A DNA stretch of 5,381 nt from Spirochaetales bacterium (GTDB taxonomy: Bacteria; Spirochaetota; Spirochaetia; DSM-2461): assembly GCA_002748225.1 (NCBI GenBank), contig PDRU01000057.1:3059-8439 (forward strand). The letters are read 5' to 3'. How positions within the stretch are numbered: position 1 is the first letter of the stretch; the number at the start of each line of letters is the position of its first letter. The notes under the pieces are model-generated. The model saw only the letters and a list, made by a program, of their open reading frames with translations, made no database searches and had not been told where the DNA came from. The translations under genes were made by a program, and so were the position numbers. Positions 1 through 5,381 of the stretch are shown here, piece by piece.

Positions 1-1
1 C

Positions 2-772
2 GGAGAGGCCGCTGGAGAGGCCGCCGTGAGAAATTTCAATCTGCTGTATGCCGGAATGCCCTCCGCGGCGGAAATGCGCAGGCTGAATGCTTCGGCCAAA
101 AGGCGGCCGGAGAAGCATCCTGAAGAGAGGGAGATTTTTCTGCGGCTGTTGTATCTGAAGGGTTTTGTCTGTCTGCCGCCGGAATTAGTTGAACTGCCAT
201 GGAAAGGCGCCGCGGTTCTGGGCCGCTGGGCCGTTCTGGAAGAAGAAAAATTATTTCTGGAGAGGAAAATACGGAAGCTCTGTTTACGGCCGGGCGGCGC
301 GGAAGAAGCCTTTTTGTCTGTTGATGAGCGTCCCCGTGAATTGCTGCAGAGCATTGCGCAGTGCATGCTCTCTGAGGGAGTTCTTATACGCCGGGGAAAA
401 TGGCTCTTTCCCGAAGGTGCCCCGCCGCTTTCGCCTTATCACCGCAGCTGGCTGGATAGAGTTGCGGCAGAGGGGCCGGAAGGTTTAAGGATATCCGGTT
501 TGAAAAGCAGCGCGGATATTCGTGTTCTGGAAGAGCTGGGCCGGTCTGAACTTATTTTCGGCGGCAGCAGTCTCTGGCTTTCCGGGCCGGAATACAGTAA
601 ATGCCGCAGCAAACTGCTTAACGGGTTCAAACAGGGCGATGTACTGACTATGGCTGAAGCCCGGGAAAGGCTGGCAGGCAGCAGGGCTGTTACTCTGGAA
701 GTTCTGGAGGTTCTGGAAAAGGAAGGCTTTCTTTCTTCTCCGGAACACGGTCAGAGGAGGGTGCTGCGGTAA
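2..772 (+). CDS. selB: C-terminal part of selenocysteine-specific elongation factor SelB (5' end outside window)
   Basis: SelB is a cytosolic GTPase that delivers Sec-tRNA to the ribosome; its C-terminal winged-helix domains bind the SECIS hairpin of the mRNA. Only that C-terminal region is visible. Numbering from the GTG at 26, residues about 100-200 show two repeated winged-helix-like units, each with a small-residue-rich helix followed by a strand pair (LIRRGKWLF and ELIFGGSSLWL). The last 45 residues follow the final SelB domain pattern: a linker, LAGSRAVTLEVLEVLEKEGF, then a basic end RRVLR. The usual SRK of that motif is SRA here. The frame stays open upstream to base 2, so the gene probably enters from the left. 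The GTG at 26 does have a GGAGAGG five bases upstream, so a separate short protein starting there is possible. The GTP-binding domains cannot be seen. The call rests on recalled family pattern, not on an alignment. Confidence 0.72.
   Translation, partial: GEAAGEAAVRNFNLLYAGMPSAAEMRRLNASAKRRPEKHPEEREIFLRLLYLKGFVCLPPELVELPWKGAAVLGRWAVLEEEKLFLERKIRKLCLRPGGAEEAFLSVDERPRELLQSIAQCMLSEGVLIRRGKWLFPEGAPPLSPYHRSWLDRVAAEGPEGLRISGLKSSADIRVLEELGRSELIFGGSSLWLSGPEYSKCRSKLLNGFKQGDVLTMAEARERLAGSRAVTLEVLEVLEKEGFLSSPEHGQRRVLR
753..760 (+). promoter_or_regulatory. Ribosome binding site of the lipoprotein gene
   Basis: AGAGGAGG lies inside the last codons of the selB-like gene, 11 bases before the ATG at 772. 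It supports that start and translational coupling of the two genes, though the spacing is a little long. Confidence 0.6.
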
Positions 773-1437
773 TGACTGGAAAAAAACTGCTCTCAGGTGC
801 TGCGGTTATTTTTATTCTGCTATTCACAGCCTGTACAGGCAATGCCCCTTCTCTTAATTCAATTCAGTGGCGCATTGTGCTGAGGGATAACGGTGAGCGC
901 CGGTGGGAGGAACTCTATCTTTTTATGCGGGCTTCCGATCCTGACGGTGAAGAGGATCTGGCGCAGGTTCTGGTGAAAGTCGGCGATTCAGGTCTGCAGT
1001 GGCGCTTTGGAGCGGATGAATGGATTTCTGATCCCGGAGGGGAATCCGGATGGCAGGGGCTGCCGCCAATGAGTGCTGCCCGGGGTAAATACCTGCCGGA
1101 CGGTTTGTACACTGTGCAGGTAGAGGATCTTTCCGGCAGGAATTCCAGTCTGACATTCCGTCCGGATCCCCGCCGTATGGATGTTGAGACGGCAAAGTGG
1201 CCGCAAGTCAGCCTGGAAAAAGGTTTTGTGCGCCTGAATCCGGATAATCCTTCGGCTGTACTGATTCTGCGTGACGGCAGCTTAAGCAGTCTGAGAAGCC
1301 TGACGGTATTAGACGGTATGGAAGTGGATACCGAAGGGGCATCGTTCTGGGAAGTATGGATTCCTCTGGAACGGGTGAAAAGCGGGTACCGTCTGGGGCC
1401 TTACCCTCTTGCATCTTCAGCGGCGCTTTCGAAATAA
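772..1437 (+). CDS. Putative lipoprotein of unknown function
   Basis: A 221-residue protein that I do not recognise as a named family. The N-terminus is a classic lipoprotein signal: basic TGKK, a hydrophobic stretch (residues 5-18), then the lipobox FTAC with the acylated cysteine at position 21. It should therefore be exported, lipidated and anchored in a membrane. The mature part looks mostly beta-stranded, with alternating hydrophobic residues, an acidic DPDGEEDL segment (about 56-63) and several Trp and Gly residues, which suggests a small Ig-like or beta-sandwich fold (inference). The ATG overlaps the upstream TAA by one base, so it is very likely co-transcribed with the selB-like gene. 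That proximity need not mean shared function. The last seven codons, including the stop, overlap the end of the opposite-strand phosphoesterase gene. Confidence 0.85.
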   Translation: MTGKKLLSGAAVIFILLFTACTGNAPSLNSIQWRIVLRDNGERRWEELYLFMRASDPDGEEDLAQVLVKVGDSGLQWRFGADEWISDPGGESGWQGLPPMSAARGKYLPDGLYTVQVEDLSGRNSSLTFRPDPRRMDVETAKWPQVSLEKGFVRLNPDNPSAVLILRDGSLSSLRSLTVLDGMEVDTEGASFWEVWIPLERVKSGYRLGPYPLASSAALSK

Positions 1438-3009
1438 ACCGGTCAGCCGTTTTGCGGCGCGGGACATAAAACTTTTCCCGTGAGCTGCGGCGTATTCCGC
1501 CGCCGCCTTGTCCAGGGGATATTCCTGTCCGTATTTTTCCTTCAGACTGTGCCAGTGTTTTATCATCCACATGTAAAGGTCGGCTTCGGTCCGCCGGGGG
1601 AAGCGGTTAAGAAAATTTTCTTTTCTGATTATTTCTATAACAGGAACATAAAGGTTGCTGTACCAGGACCGGGCAGCTTCCGGGAAGGGTATTTCTTCTT
1701 CACGTTCAAGATTCATAAAGTATTTGTGGCCTTCGATATGGTTAAGAAGTTCATGCCAGCGCCCGGGAGAGGTGAATTCGATCGTTTCAACCGGAATAAT
1801 GTTATCCAGTCCTGTTTCTGTCAGTACCCTCTGGCGTTCAAAAGCCAGTACGGCTTTCAGAATATCTTCCCTGGTGGCATCTTTTTCCACTTTTACATGA
1901 GCGGTGAGTTCCACTACTTCTGCGTCAATGGCCTGCACACCCTGAGAGAGTGCTACAGATACCCGGTGGTTTCCATCCCGGACAAAGTACATTTCGCCTA
2001 TTTTCAGCAGTTTAATGGGCGGAAGGATAACATTGGTCAGATGTGCCCGGTCAATACTCATCCAGCGCTGCCGTAAATGTTCCCGTTTCGGAAAAAACTG
2101 CCGGCTGAAATCCTGATAACGGTCTTCGCTTCCCACTATTCTGGAAATATCCACAGATTGCATGCCCAGATATGTTTCTTTGTCGGGTTTGAGTATTTTT
2201 TTGATATCGTGAAAAGACAGCAGTTCTCCTGCCTCCGGATTGACGATATTTTTAAGCGATTCCATCCAGGCTTTCTGCCGGGCTCTGGCGAAATCATGCT
2301 CTGCCTGATTAACTACAAATGAGTTTTCTTTCATACCACGCTCCCGATCTATAACGACATGATCGTACGCATTAATTACTGTTGTTTCTTTGTACGCAGT
2401 ACAGCGTTTTGCATTACGGTTATACAGATGTACATGTCCGTGTAAAAGGTACTGCGGCTTAAAATAACGCATAAACCAGAGAAAAACCCTGAATCCCCGG
2501 TGACAGGGATCTTCCTGATCGTGTATGCCTTCCGGCGGAGCATGCGTTAGAAGAATGTCCAGCCACCGGCCGTGAAAAATACGGTTCATTGTCAGCCGCG
2601 GTATCAGACGCAGAATCCGGAAAAACATCTGATACTCTGTAAATTGATGTTCACCGTTGTTGTAGCGCCGGCTTCCTCCCAGCCCCGCCAGAATGAGGTT
2701 GTGCTTTTTTATCCGTATAACTTTTCCATCCACGCAGACTGAACCGAAGCCTTTGAATCTTGAATCCGGCTGGTATAACTGGCCGGAAAAGGTTTCCGCC
2801 GAAGATGGTCTGAAAAAGGCCATATTTTTCAGATTATGGTTTCCGAAAATAAAGTAGAGCGGCTTATTCAGGCTGGAAACAATAAATTCGTAATAGGGAA
2901 TATCCAGATCGCCGGCCCCCAGAACCATGTCAATATCCCGGAATCTGTCTTTTATTCCTGAAGAATAAACCAGCGGATCAACATGGTCGGCAACAACAAG
3001 AAGGTTCAA
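1417..3009 (-). CDS. Metallophosphoesterase fused to a ParB-like domain
   Basis: A 530-residue cytosolic protein with no signal peptide. Residues 1-220 form a calcineurin-like metallophosphoesterase: VADHVD (3-11 region), GAGD (31-34), FGNHN (55-59), LLTHAPP (153-159) and HGHVH (190-194) are the metal-binding and catalytic motifs in the expected order. The first motif lacks the usual D-x-H histidine spacing. After a linker, residues about 280-370 resemble a ParB/sulfiredoxin-like fold, with the signature VRDGNHRVSVAL (343-354). The C-terminus (about 450-495: VPVIEIIRK, FPRRTEADLYMWM) is a conserved segment I associate with ParB-like regulators; the tail is basic. Substrate is unknown: nucleotide, phosphoprotein or nucleic acid are all possible. 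The start is TTG at 3009, within TTGA shared with the upstream stop and with AGGA six bases before it. It is the second gene of the minus operon, coupled to the TPR/Mrr-like gene. Confidence 0.88.
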   Translation of the reverse strand: MNLLVVADHVDPLVYSSGIKDRFRDIDMVLGAGDLDIPYYEFIVSSLNKPLYFIFGNHNLKNMAFFRPSSAETFSGQLYQPDSRFKGFGSVCVDGKVIRIKKHNLILAGLGGSRRYNNGEHQFTEYQMFFRILRLIPRLTMNRIFHGRWLDILLTHAPPEGIHDQEDPCHRGFRVFLWFMRYFKPQYLLHGHVHLYNRNAKRCTAYKETTVINAYDHVVIDRERGMKENSFVVNQAEHDFARARQKAWMESLKNIVNPEAGELLSFHDIKKILKPDKETYLGMQSVDISRIVGSEDRYQDFSRQFFPKREHLRQRWMSIDRAHLTNVILPPIKLLKIGEMYFVRDGNHRVSVALSQGVQAIDAEVVELTAHVKVEKDATREDILKAVLAFERQRVLTETGLDNIIPVETIEFTSPGRWHELLNHIEGHKYFMNLEREEEIPFPEAARSWYSNLYVPVIEIIRKENFLNRFPRRTEADLYMWMIKHWHSLKEKYGQEYPLDKAAAEYAAAHGKSFMSRAAKRLTGLFRKRR

Positions 3010-4379
3010 ACTTTTTCCTGCATTTCTTTGAGCAGCTTTTGAAGATCCGGTCCGGCAATAATGTCTATAGGTCTTGTCTGGGTGTAGTTCGTTGCTGAAC
3101 GGGTAAATTCAGAACTGGCAATATAGAAGCCCCGGTCTCCCCCTAATTTTTTTATCTGTTCATGGAATTCGCGTACACTGGAAAGTTCTACGGGTTTCGG
3201 TGAACGGATAACACGCAGGAGTTTCGGGAAACGCCGTGGTGTTTTCCATTTATCTTCCTGAGGCGGTTCAACAACCAGCTGATATCCGTCGGGAATTTCT
3301 TTGCTTTCAACAACCAGAAAACCGAGAGTTTCCGCAATTTTTCTGCAGGTTTGTTCAAATTGTTTAGGATTCTCCGTAATAAAGTCTTTAATGCTGTCAT
3401 CGGTACAGAGATCGTTGTATTTTCTGAGTTTTTCCGCGATATCCCGGAAATTGGGTTTGTATTTCTGGATGATTTTCCACTGAGTAATTGCTTTGTCTAT
3501 ATTCCGGGCTTTTTCATAACATACCGAGAGGTAGTACCGTGCTATCAGCATGTCGGGGGTTTCCGTGCTGTCCTTGTTGAGGCGTAAAACACGTTCCAGT
3601 TCCATCTGCGCGCTTGTATAATTCTTTGTATACAAATAACAGATGCCGCGTTCTATTATGGCCTGTGTTTTATAATCCGGATCTTTGCTGGCCTGTTCAA
3701 ATGACGCGAGCGCTGAGCTGAATTTGCTGACGCGCTGCAGCAGTTTGCCCATGTAAAAATGAACCTTATAATTGTCGGGTCTGAGTTTTAATGCTCTTTG
3801 AAAGGCCTCTTTAGCTCCGCTGAATTTTTTGGAGTTGTAAAACAGTTCTCCAATTTCAAACCAGGCGTCTGAATATCTGGGGTTAATATTCAGTGCCTGC
3901 TTGAGGTATTTTGCGGCTGAATCGCTTTTTCCCCTGTTTTTCAGCAGGTGTCCCGCGTTGTAAAAATGTTCGGCTTTATAGGGTTCCAGTTTTGTGAGCA
4001 AAAGGAATTCTTTGAGTGCTTCCGATTCCTGCCCGGAAAGCAGGTACAGATCGGCCAGACTCTGCCGGAATTCTGTTTCCCGGCAAATTTCCGGAAACTG
4101 GCCTGAATTACTTATAAAAGAATATTCCTGCATGGCATTTTTGTGATTGCCCTCTCTCATATACGCCTGGCCCAGCAGATAGTGTGCTTCAAGATTGCCA
4201 GGGTCTTTTTTCAGAATTATACGGGCGTCCCGGATAGCCTGGGTAATTCTACCCTTTTTGAGCTGTTCCTGGAGTCCTTTGATCTTTCTGGGAAAAGAAA
4301 GATGTCGAATAAGAAAGAAAATAAGGACACCAGCCAATCCTGACGCTATAATGAGTAGTATGAGTATTCCTGATTGCAT
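3006..4379 (-). CDS. Membrane-anchored TPR protein with C-terminal Mrr-like domain
   Basis: A 457-residue protein. Residues 4-25 are one transmembrane helix, followed by a basic flank (RHLSFPRKIK), so the bulk should sit in the cytosol by the positive-inside rule. Residues about 33-310 hold seven or eight tetratricopeptide repeats; clear units include AHYLLGQAYMREGNHKNAM (65-83), AWFEIGELFYNSKKFSGA (172-189) and the repeat ending RALKLRPDN (195-203). TPRs are protein-binding scaffolds. Residues about 340-455 look like a restriction-endonuclease-like (Mrr) fold: GFYIASSEFTRSAT and IDIIAGPDLQKLL match the end of that domain. The QxK/ExK catalytic motif is not seen (LLRVIRS where it would be expected), so the nuclease site is probably lost. 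The ATG at 4379 has only a weak Shine-Dalgarno (GTGAG); a much stronger one lies further upstream before an in-frame TGA. It is the first gene of the operon with the phosphoesterase. Confidence 0.88.
   Translation of the reverse strand: MQSGILILLIIASGLAGVLIFFLIRHLSFPRKIKGLQEQLKKGRITQAIRDARIILKKDPGNLEAHYLLGQAYMREGNHKNAMQEYSFISNSGQFPEICRETEFRQSLADLYLLSGQESEALKEFLLLTKLEPYKAEHFYNAGHLLKNRGKSDSAAKYLKQALNINPRYSDAWFEIGELFYNSKKFSGAKEAFQRALKLRPDNYKVHFYMGKLLQRVSKFSSALASFEQASKDPDYKTQAIIERGICYLYTKNYTSAQMELERVLRLNKDSTETPDMLIARYYLSVCYEKARNIDKAITQWKIIQKYKPNFRDIAEKLRKYNDLCTDDSIKDFITENPKQFEQTCRKIAETLGFLVVESKEIPDGYQLVVEPPQEDKWKTPRRFPKLLRVIRSPKPVELSSVREFHEQIKKLGGDRGFYIASSEFTRSATNYTQTRPIDIIAGPDLQKLLKEMQEKV
3016..3019 (-). 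promoter_or_regulatory. Ribosome binding site deciding the TTG start of the phosphoesterase
   Basis: On the minus strand AGGA stands six bases before the TTG at 3009, within the end of the TPR gene. Together with the TTGA stop/start overlap it favours TTG over later ATG codons, none of which would preserve the first strand of the phosphoesterase fold. Confidence 0.6.
4324..4352 (+). promoter_or_regulatory. Candidate sigma70-type promoter for the plus-strand TPR gene
   Basis: AGGACA (4324-4329, four of six matches to TTGACA), a 17-base spacer, then a perfect TATAAT (4347-4352). Initiation would be near 4359-4360, giving about 63 bases of leader to the ATG at 4423. The promoter lies inside the start of the opposite-strand TPR gene, so the two divergent transcripts would overlap at their 5' ends. 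Confidence 0.4.
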
Positions 4380-4385
4380 AATAAC

Positions 4386-4421
4386 TCACAAAGTGAAAGC
4401 TGTTTTTTCTTCAGTTTCCAC
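4386..4421 (-). other. Possible 11-codon leader frame before the TPR gene
   Basis: On the minus strand a perfect AAGGAGG (4434-4428) stands six bases before a GTG at 4421. The frame encodes VETEEKTAFTL and ends in TGA at 4388-4386. It is in frame with the TPR start ATG at 4379, which follows six bases after the TGA. A ribosome ending there could reinitiate at the ATG, which itself has a poor binding site. The AAGGAGG is also the complement of the codons for RLLV in the opposite gene, so chance is possible. Confidence 0.3.
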
Positions 4422-4422
4422 T

Positions 4423-5136
4423 ATGCGCCTCCTTGTGTTTCTGCTTATTCTGTTTTATACACCGGTTTTGCTTGAAGCGCAAACACCCGGACAGCAGTGG
4501 TTTGAGCAGGGTTTGGACGCTTTTCAATGGAAAAAGACCTCCCAGGCGGCTGTTTTCTTTGAAAAATCTGTTGCGGCCAGTCCCCAGAATGATGAATATC
4601 TTCTGTATCTGGGGGTTTGCTACCACAATCTGGGGCAGTGGGATAATGCTGAAAACGCGTACAGCCGGGGCATTCTTCTCCGGGGGCCGCGGTATGAGCG
4701 GCTTCTTCTGAACAGGGGAAATCTGCGGATGAGCCGGGGAAATATTGCCGCTGCAAGGGAAGATTTCGGAATACTGGTGGAACGCCGGGGACTTCTGGCT
4801 TCATCGGGTATGCTCAACCGGGCTAATCTGCAGGTAAATGCGGGTGAATATTCCGACGCCCTGGAGGATTACACTTCCTATCTGAATATGGAGCCTGCCA
4901 GTCCGCAGCGGGAAGTTATTGAGCAAATGATAAAATTGCTGGGAGCACATATTCAGAATGAGGCTGAAAGGGTACGGCTGGCCGAAGAAGCACGGCTGGC
5001 TGAAGAAGCCGCAAGAATGGCCCGGATGGACGAGCTGCTGAAATCGCTTTCGGGAAGCGGCAGTGATACAACAAGTATCGGGGCCGGAACAGAAGAGGTA
5101 CATGAGGATTTTGAAGAATCCGCTCTGGAGGACTGA
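4423..5136 (+). CDS. Exported TPR protein with C-terminal coiled-coil segment
   Basis: A 237-residue protein. Residues 1-19 form a Sec-type signal peptide (MRLLVFLLILFYTPVLLEA), with cleavage likely after LEA; no lipobox cysteine is present, so the mature form should be periplasmic or outer-membrane associated. Residues about 22-160 carry roughly four TPR units, e.g. YLLYLGVCYHNLGQWDNAEN (59-78) and MLNRANLQVNAGEYSDALED (130-149). Residues 177-207 are a charged helix with two RLAEEA copies, likely a coiled coil, followed by a low-complexity acidic tail. The frame is open further upstream, but that part is antisense to the neighbouring gene. I chose ATG 4423 because it opens the signal peptide; GTG 4393 is an in-frame alternative. 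Neither has a good Shine-Dalgarno. Its role is probably protein binding in the envelope; no specific function is known to me. Confidence 0.82.
   Translation: MRLLVFLLILFYTPVLLEAQTPGQQWFEQGLDAFQWKKTSQAAVFFEKSVAASPQNDEYLLYLGVCYHNLGQWDNAENAYSRGILLRGPRYERLLLNRGNLRMSRGNIAAAREDFGILVERRGLLASSGMLNRANLQVNAGEYSDALEDYTSYLNMEPASPQREVIEQMIKLLGAHIQNEAERVRLAEEARLAEEAARMARMDELLKSLSGSGSDTTSIGAGTEEVHEDFEESALED
4454..4482 (-). promoter_or_regulatory. Weak candidate promoter for the minus-strand TPR/phosphoesterase operon
   Basis: Minus strand TTGCGC (4482-4477), a 17-base spacer, then TATAAA (4459-4454). The -10 matches consensus at five of six positions, the -35 at three. It would give a leader of roughly 70 bases that contains the AAGGAGG and the short GTG frame. 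It lies inside the opposite TPR gene's signal-peptide codons. Confidence 0.25.
4974..5009 (+). repeat. 18-bp tandem repeat, two copies
   Basis: ACGGCTGGCCGAAGAAGC (4974-4991) is followed directly by a copy with a single C-to-T change (4992-5009). It encodes the doubled RLAEEA of the coiled-coil segment in the exported TPR protein, and the length keeps the reading frame. Confidence 0.9.
5127..5131 (+). promoter_or_regulatory. Ribosome binding site of the right-edge TPR gene
   Basis: GGAGG five bases before the GTG at 5137, within the last codons of the preceding gene. It supports GTG 5137 over the in-frame ATG at 5155. Confidence 0.65.
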
Positions 5137-5381
5137 GTGCTGAAGAATAGAAAAATGCTGATAGCCGGCGGGGCCCTTGTTATTCTGCTTTTGGCGGGGC
5201 TGGGTGTGTTTCTGGGAATACGCGGACACAGACGTTCGGGAATGGGAGCAGAGTCTGAACCGGATACGGATATACGCGGAAATACACTGGAACTGGCCCG
5301 CACCTACGCTGAAAACGGTGAATATCAAATGGCCATGGACCTTCTGAACGGTCTGCTTATTAATAATCCCGAGGACACCGA
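5137..5381 (+). CDS. Membrane-anchored TPR protein, 5' part only
   Basis: The frame starts with GTG immediately after the preceding TGA and runs off the right edge after 81 codons. A basic start (LKNRK) leads into one transmembrane helix (residues about 8-28, LIAGGALVILLLAGLGVFLG). A short polar linker follows, then the opening of a tetratricopeptide repeat: TLELARTYAENGEYQMAMDL (50-69) and LLINNPEDT. The layout resembles other bitopic TPR proteins. With a basic stretch on each side of the helix (NRK before, RGHRR after), its orientation is unclear. It abuts the exported TPR gene with no gap, so the two are surely co-transcribed and may act together at the envelope. The rest of the protein is outside the window, so no further domain can be judged. 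Confidence 0.8.
   Translation, partial: MLKNRKMLIAGGALVILLLAGLGVFLGIRGHRRSGMGAESEPDTDIRGNTLELARTYAENGEYQMAMDLLNGLLINNPEDT

Noticed and set aside
1487..1503. Hairpin GCGGCG-TATTC-CGCCGC as a terminator after the lipoprotein gene
   Set aside because: No T-run follows on either strand, and it falls in alanine-rich codons of the phosphoesterase gene (AAAEYAAA).
1480..2322. Long plus-strand open frames inside the phosphoesterase gene
   Set aside because: They are antisense shadows of a gene with clear motifs; their translations are rich in Phe and show no family pattern.
4386..4388. TGA read as selenocysteine in the TPR gene
   Set aside because: No SECIS-like stem-loop is visible after it, and the position before a membrane helix has no evident redox role.
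4195..4422. Upstream extension of the exported TPR gene to an ATG at 4195
   Set aside because: It is antisense to the start of the minus-strand TPR gene, and adding it would bury the signal peptide about 76 residues in.
4801..5328. Minus-strand open frames across the exported TPR gene
   Set aside because: They cross the junction of two well-supported plus-strand genes and have compositions typical of shadow frames (Ser, Pro and His rich).

Overview
The window reads as bacterial chromosome of moderate GC content, densely packed with genes. The mix (a SelB-type C-terminus, a short lipoprotein and three membrane-linked or exported TPR proteins) would fit a spirochaete of the Spirochaeta/Treponema kind. 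That is an impression from gene style and not proven: no rRNA, tRNA or other phylogenetic marker is present.

Layout: (1) Bases 2-772, plus strand, look like the 3' part of selB, the selenocysteine-specific elongation factor. Only the C-terminal winged-helix region is in the window. (2) A small lipoprotein gene of unknown function (772-1437, plus) overlaps the selB stop by one base. (3) Two genes run on the minus strand, transcribed from about 4379 down to 1417. The first encodes a membrane-anchored TPR protein with a C-terminal domain like a degenerate Mrr-type nuclease fold. The second encodes a two-part protein, an N-terminal calcineurin-like metallophosphoesterase joined to a ParB-like domain and a further conserved C-terminal segment. 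They overlap by four bases (TTGA) and are almost certainly one operon. The phosphoesterase gene meets the lipoprotein gene tail to tail with a 21-bp overlap. (4) Going the other way from a 43-bp divergent gap, a plus-strand pair encodes an exported TPR protein (4423-5136) and, directly abutting it, a membrane-anchored TPR protein (5137 onward) cut by the right edge.

The right-hand two thirds is thus a divergent pair of TPR operons. The linkage suggests envelope-associated scaffold proteins, with the phosphoesterase/ParB-like protein as a cytosolic partner of the minus-strand TPR protein. No function can be assigned firmly. The points most worth checking are the phosphoesterase/ParB-like fusion, the TPR/Mrr-like fusion beside it, and a perfect Shine-Dalgarno with a short GTG frame ending in TGA, in frame with and just upstream of the TPR start. 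No RNA genes, CRISPR arrays, insertion sequences, convincing intrinsic terminators or intergenic gaps over 300 bases were seen.
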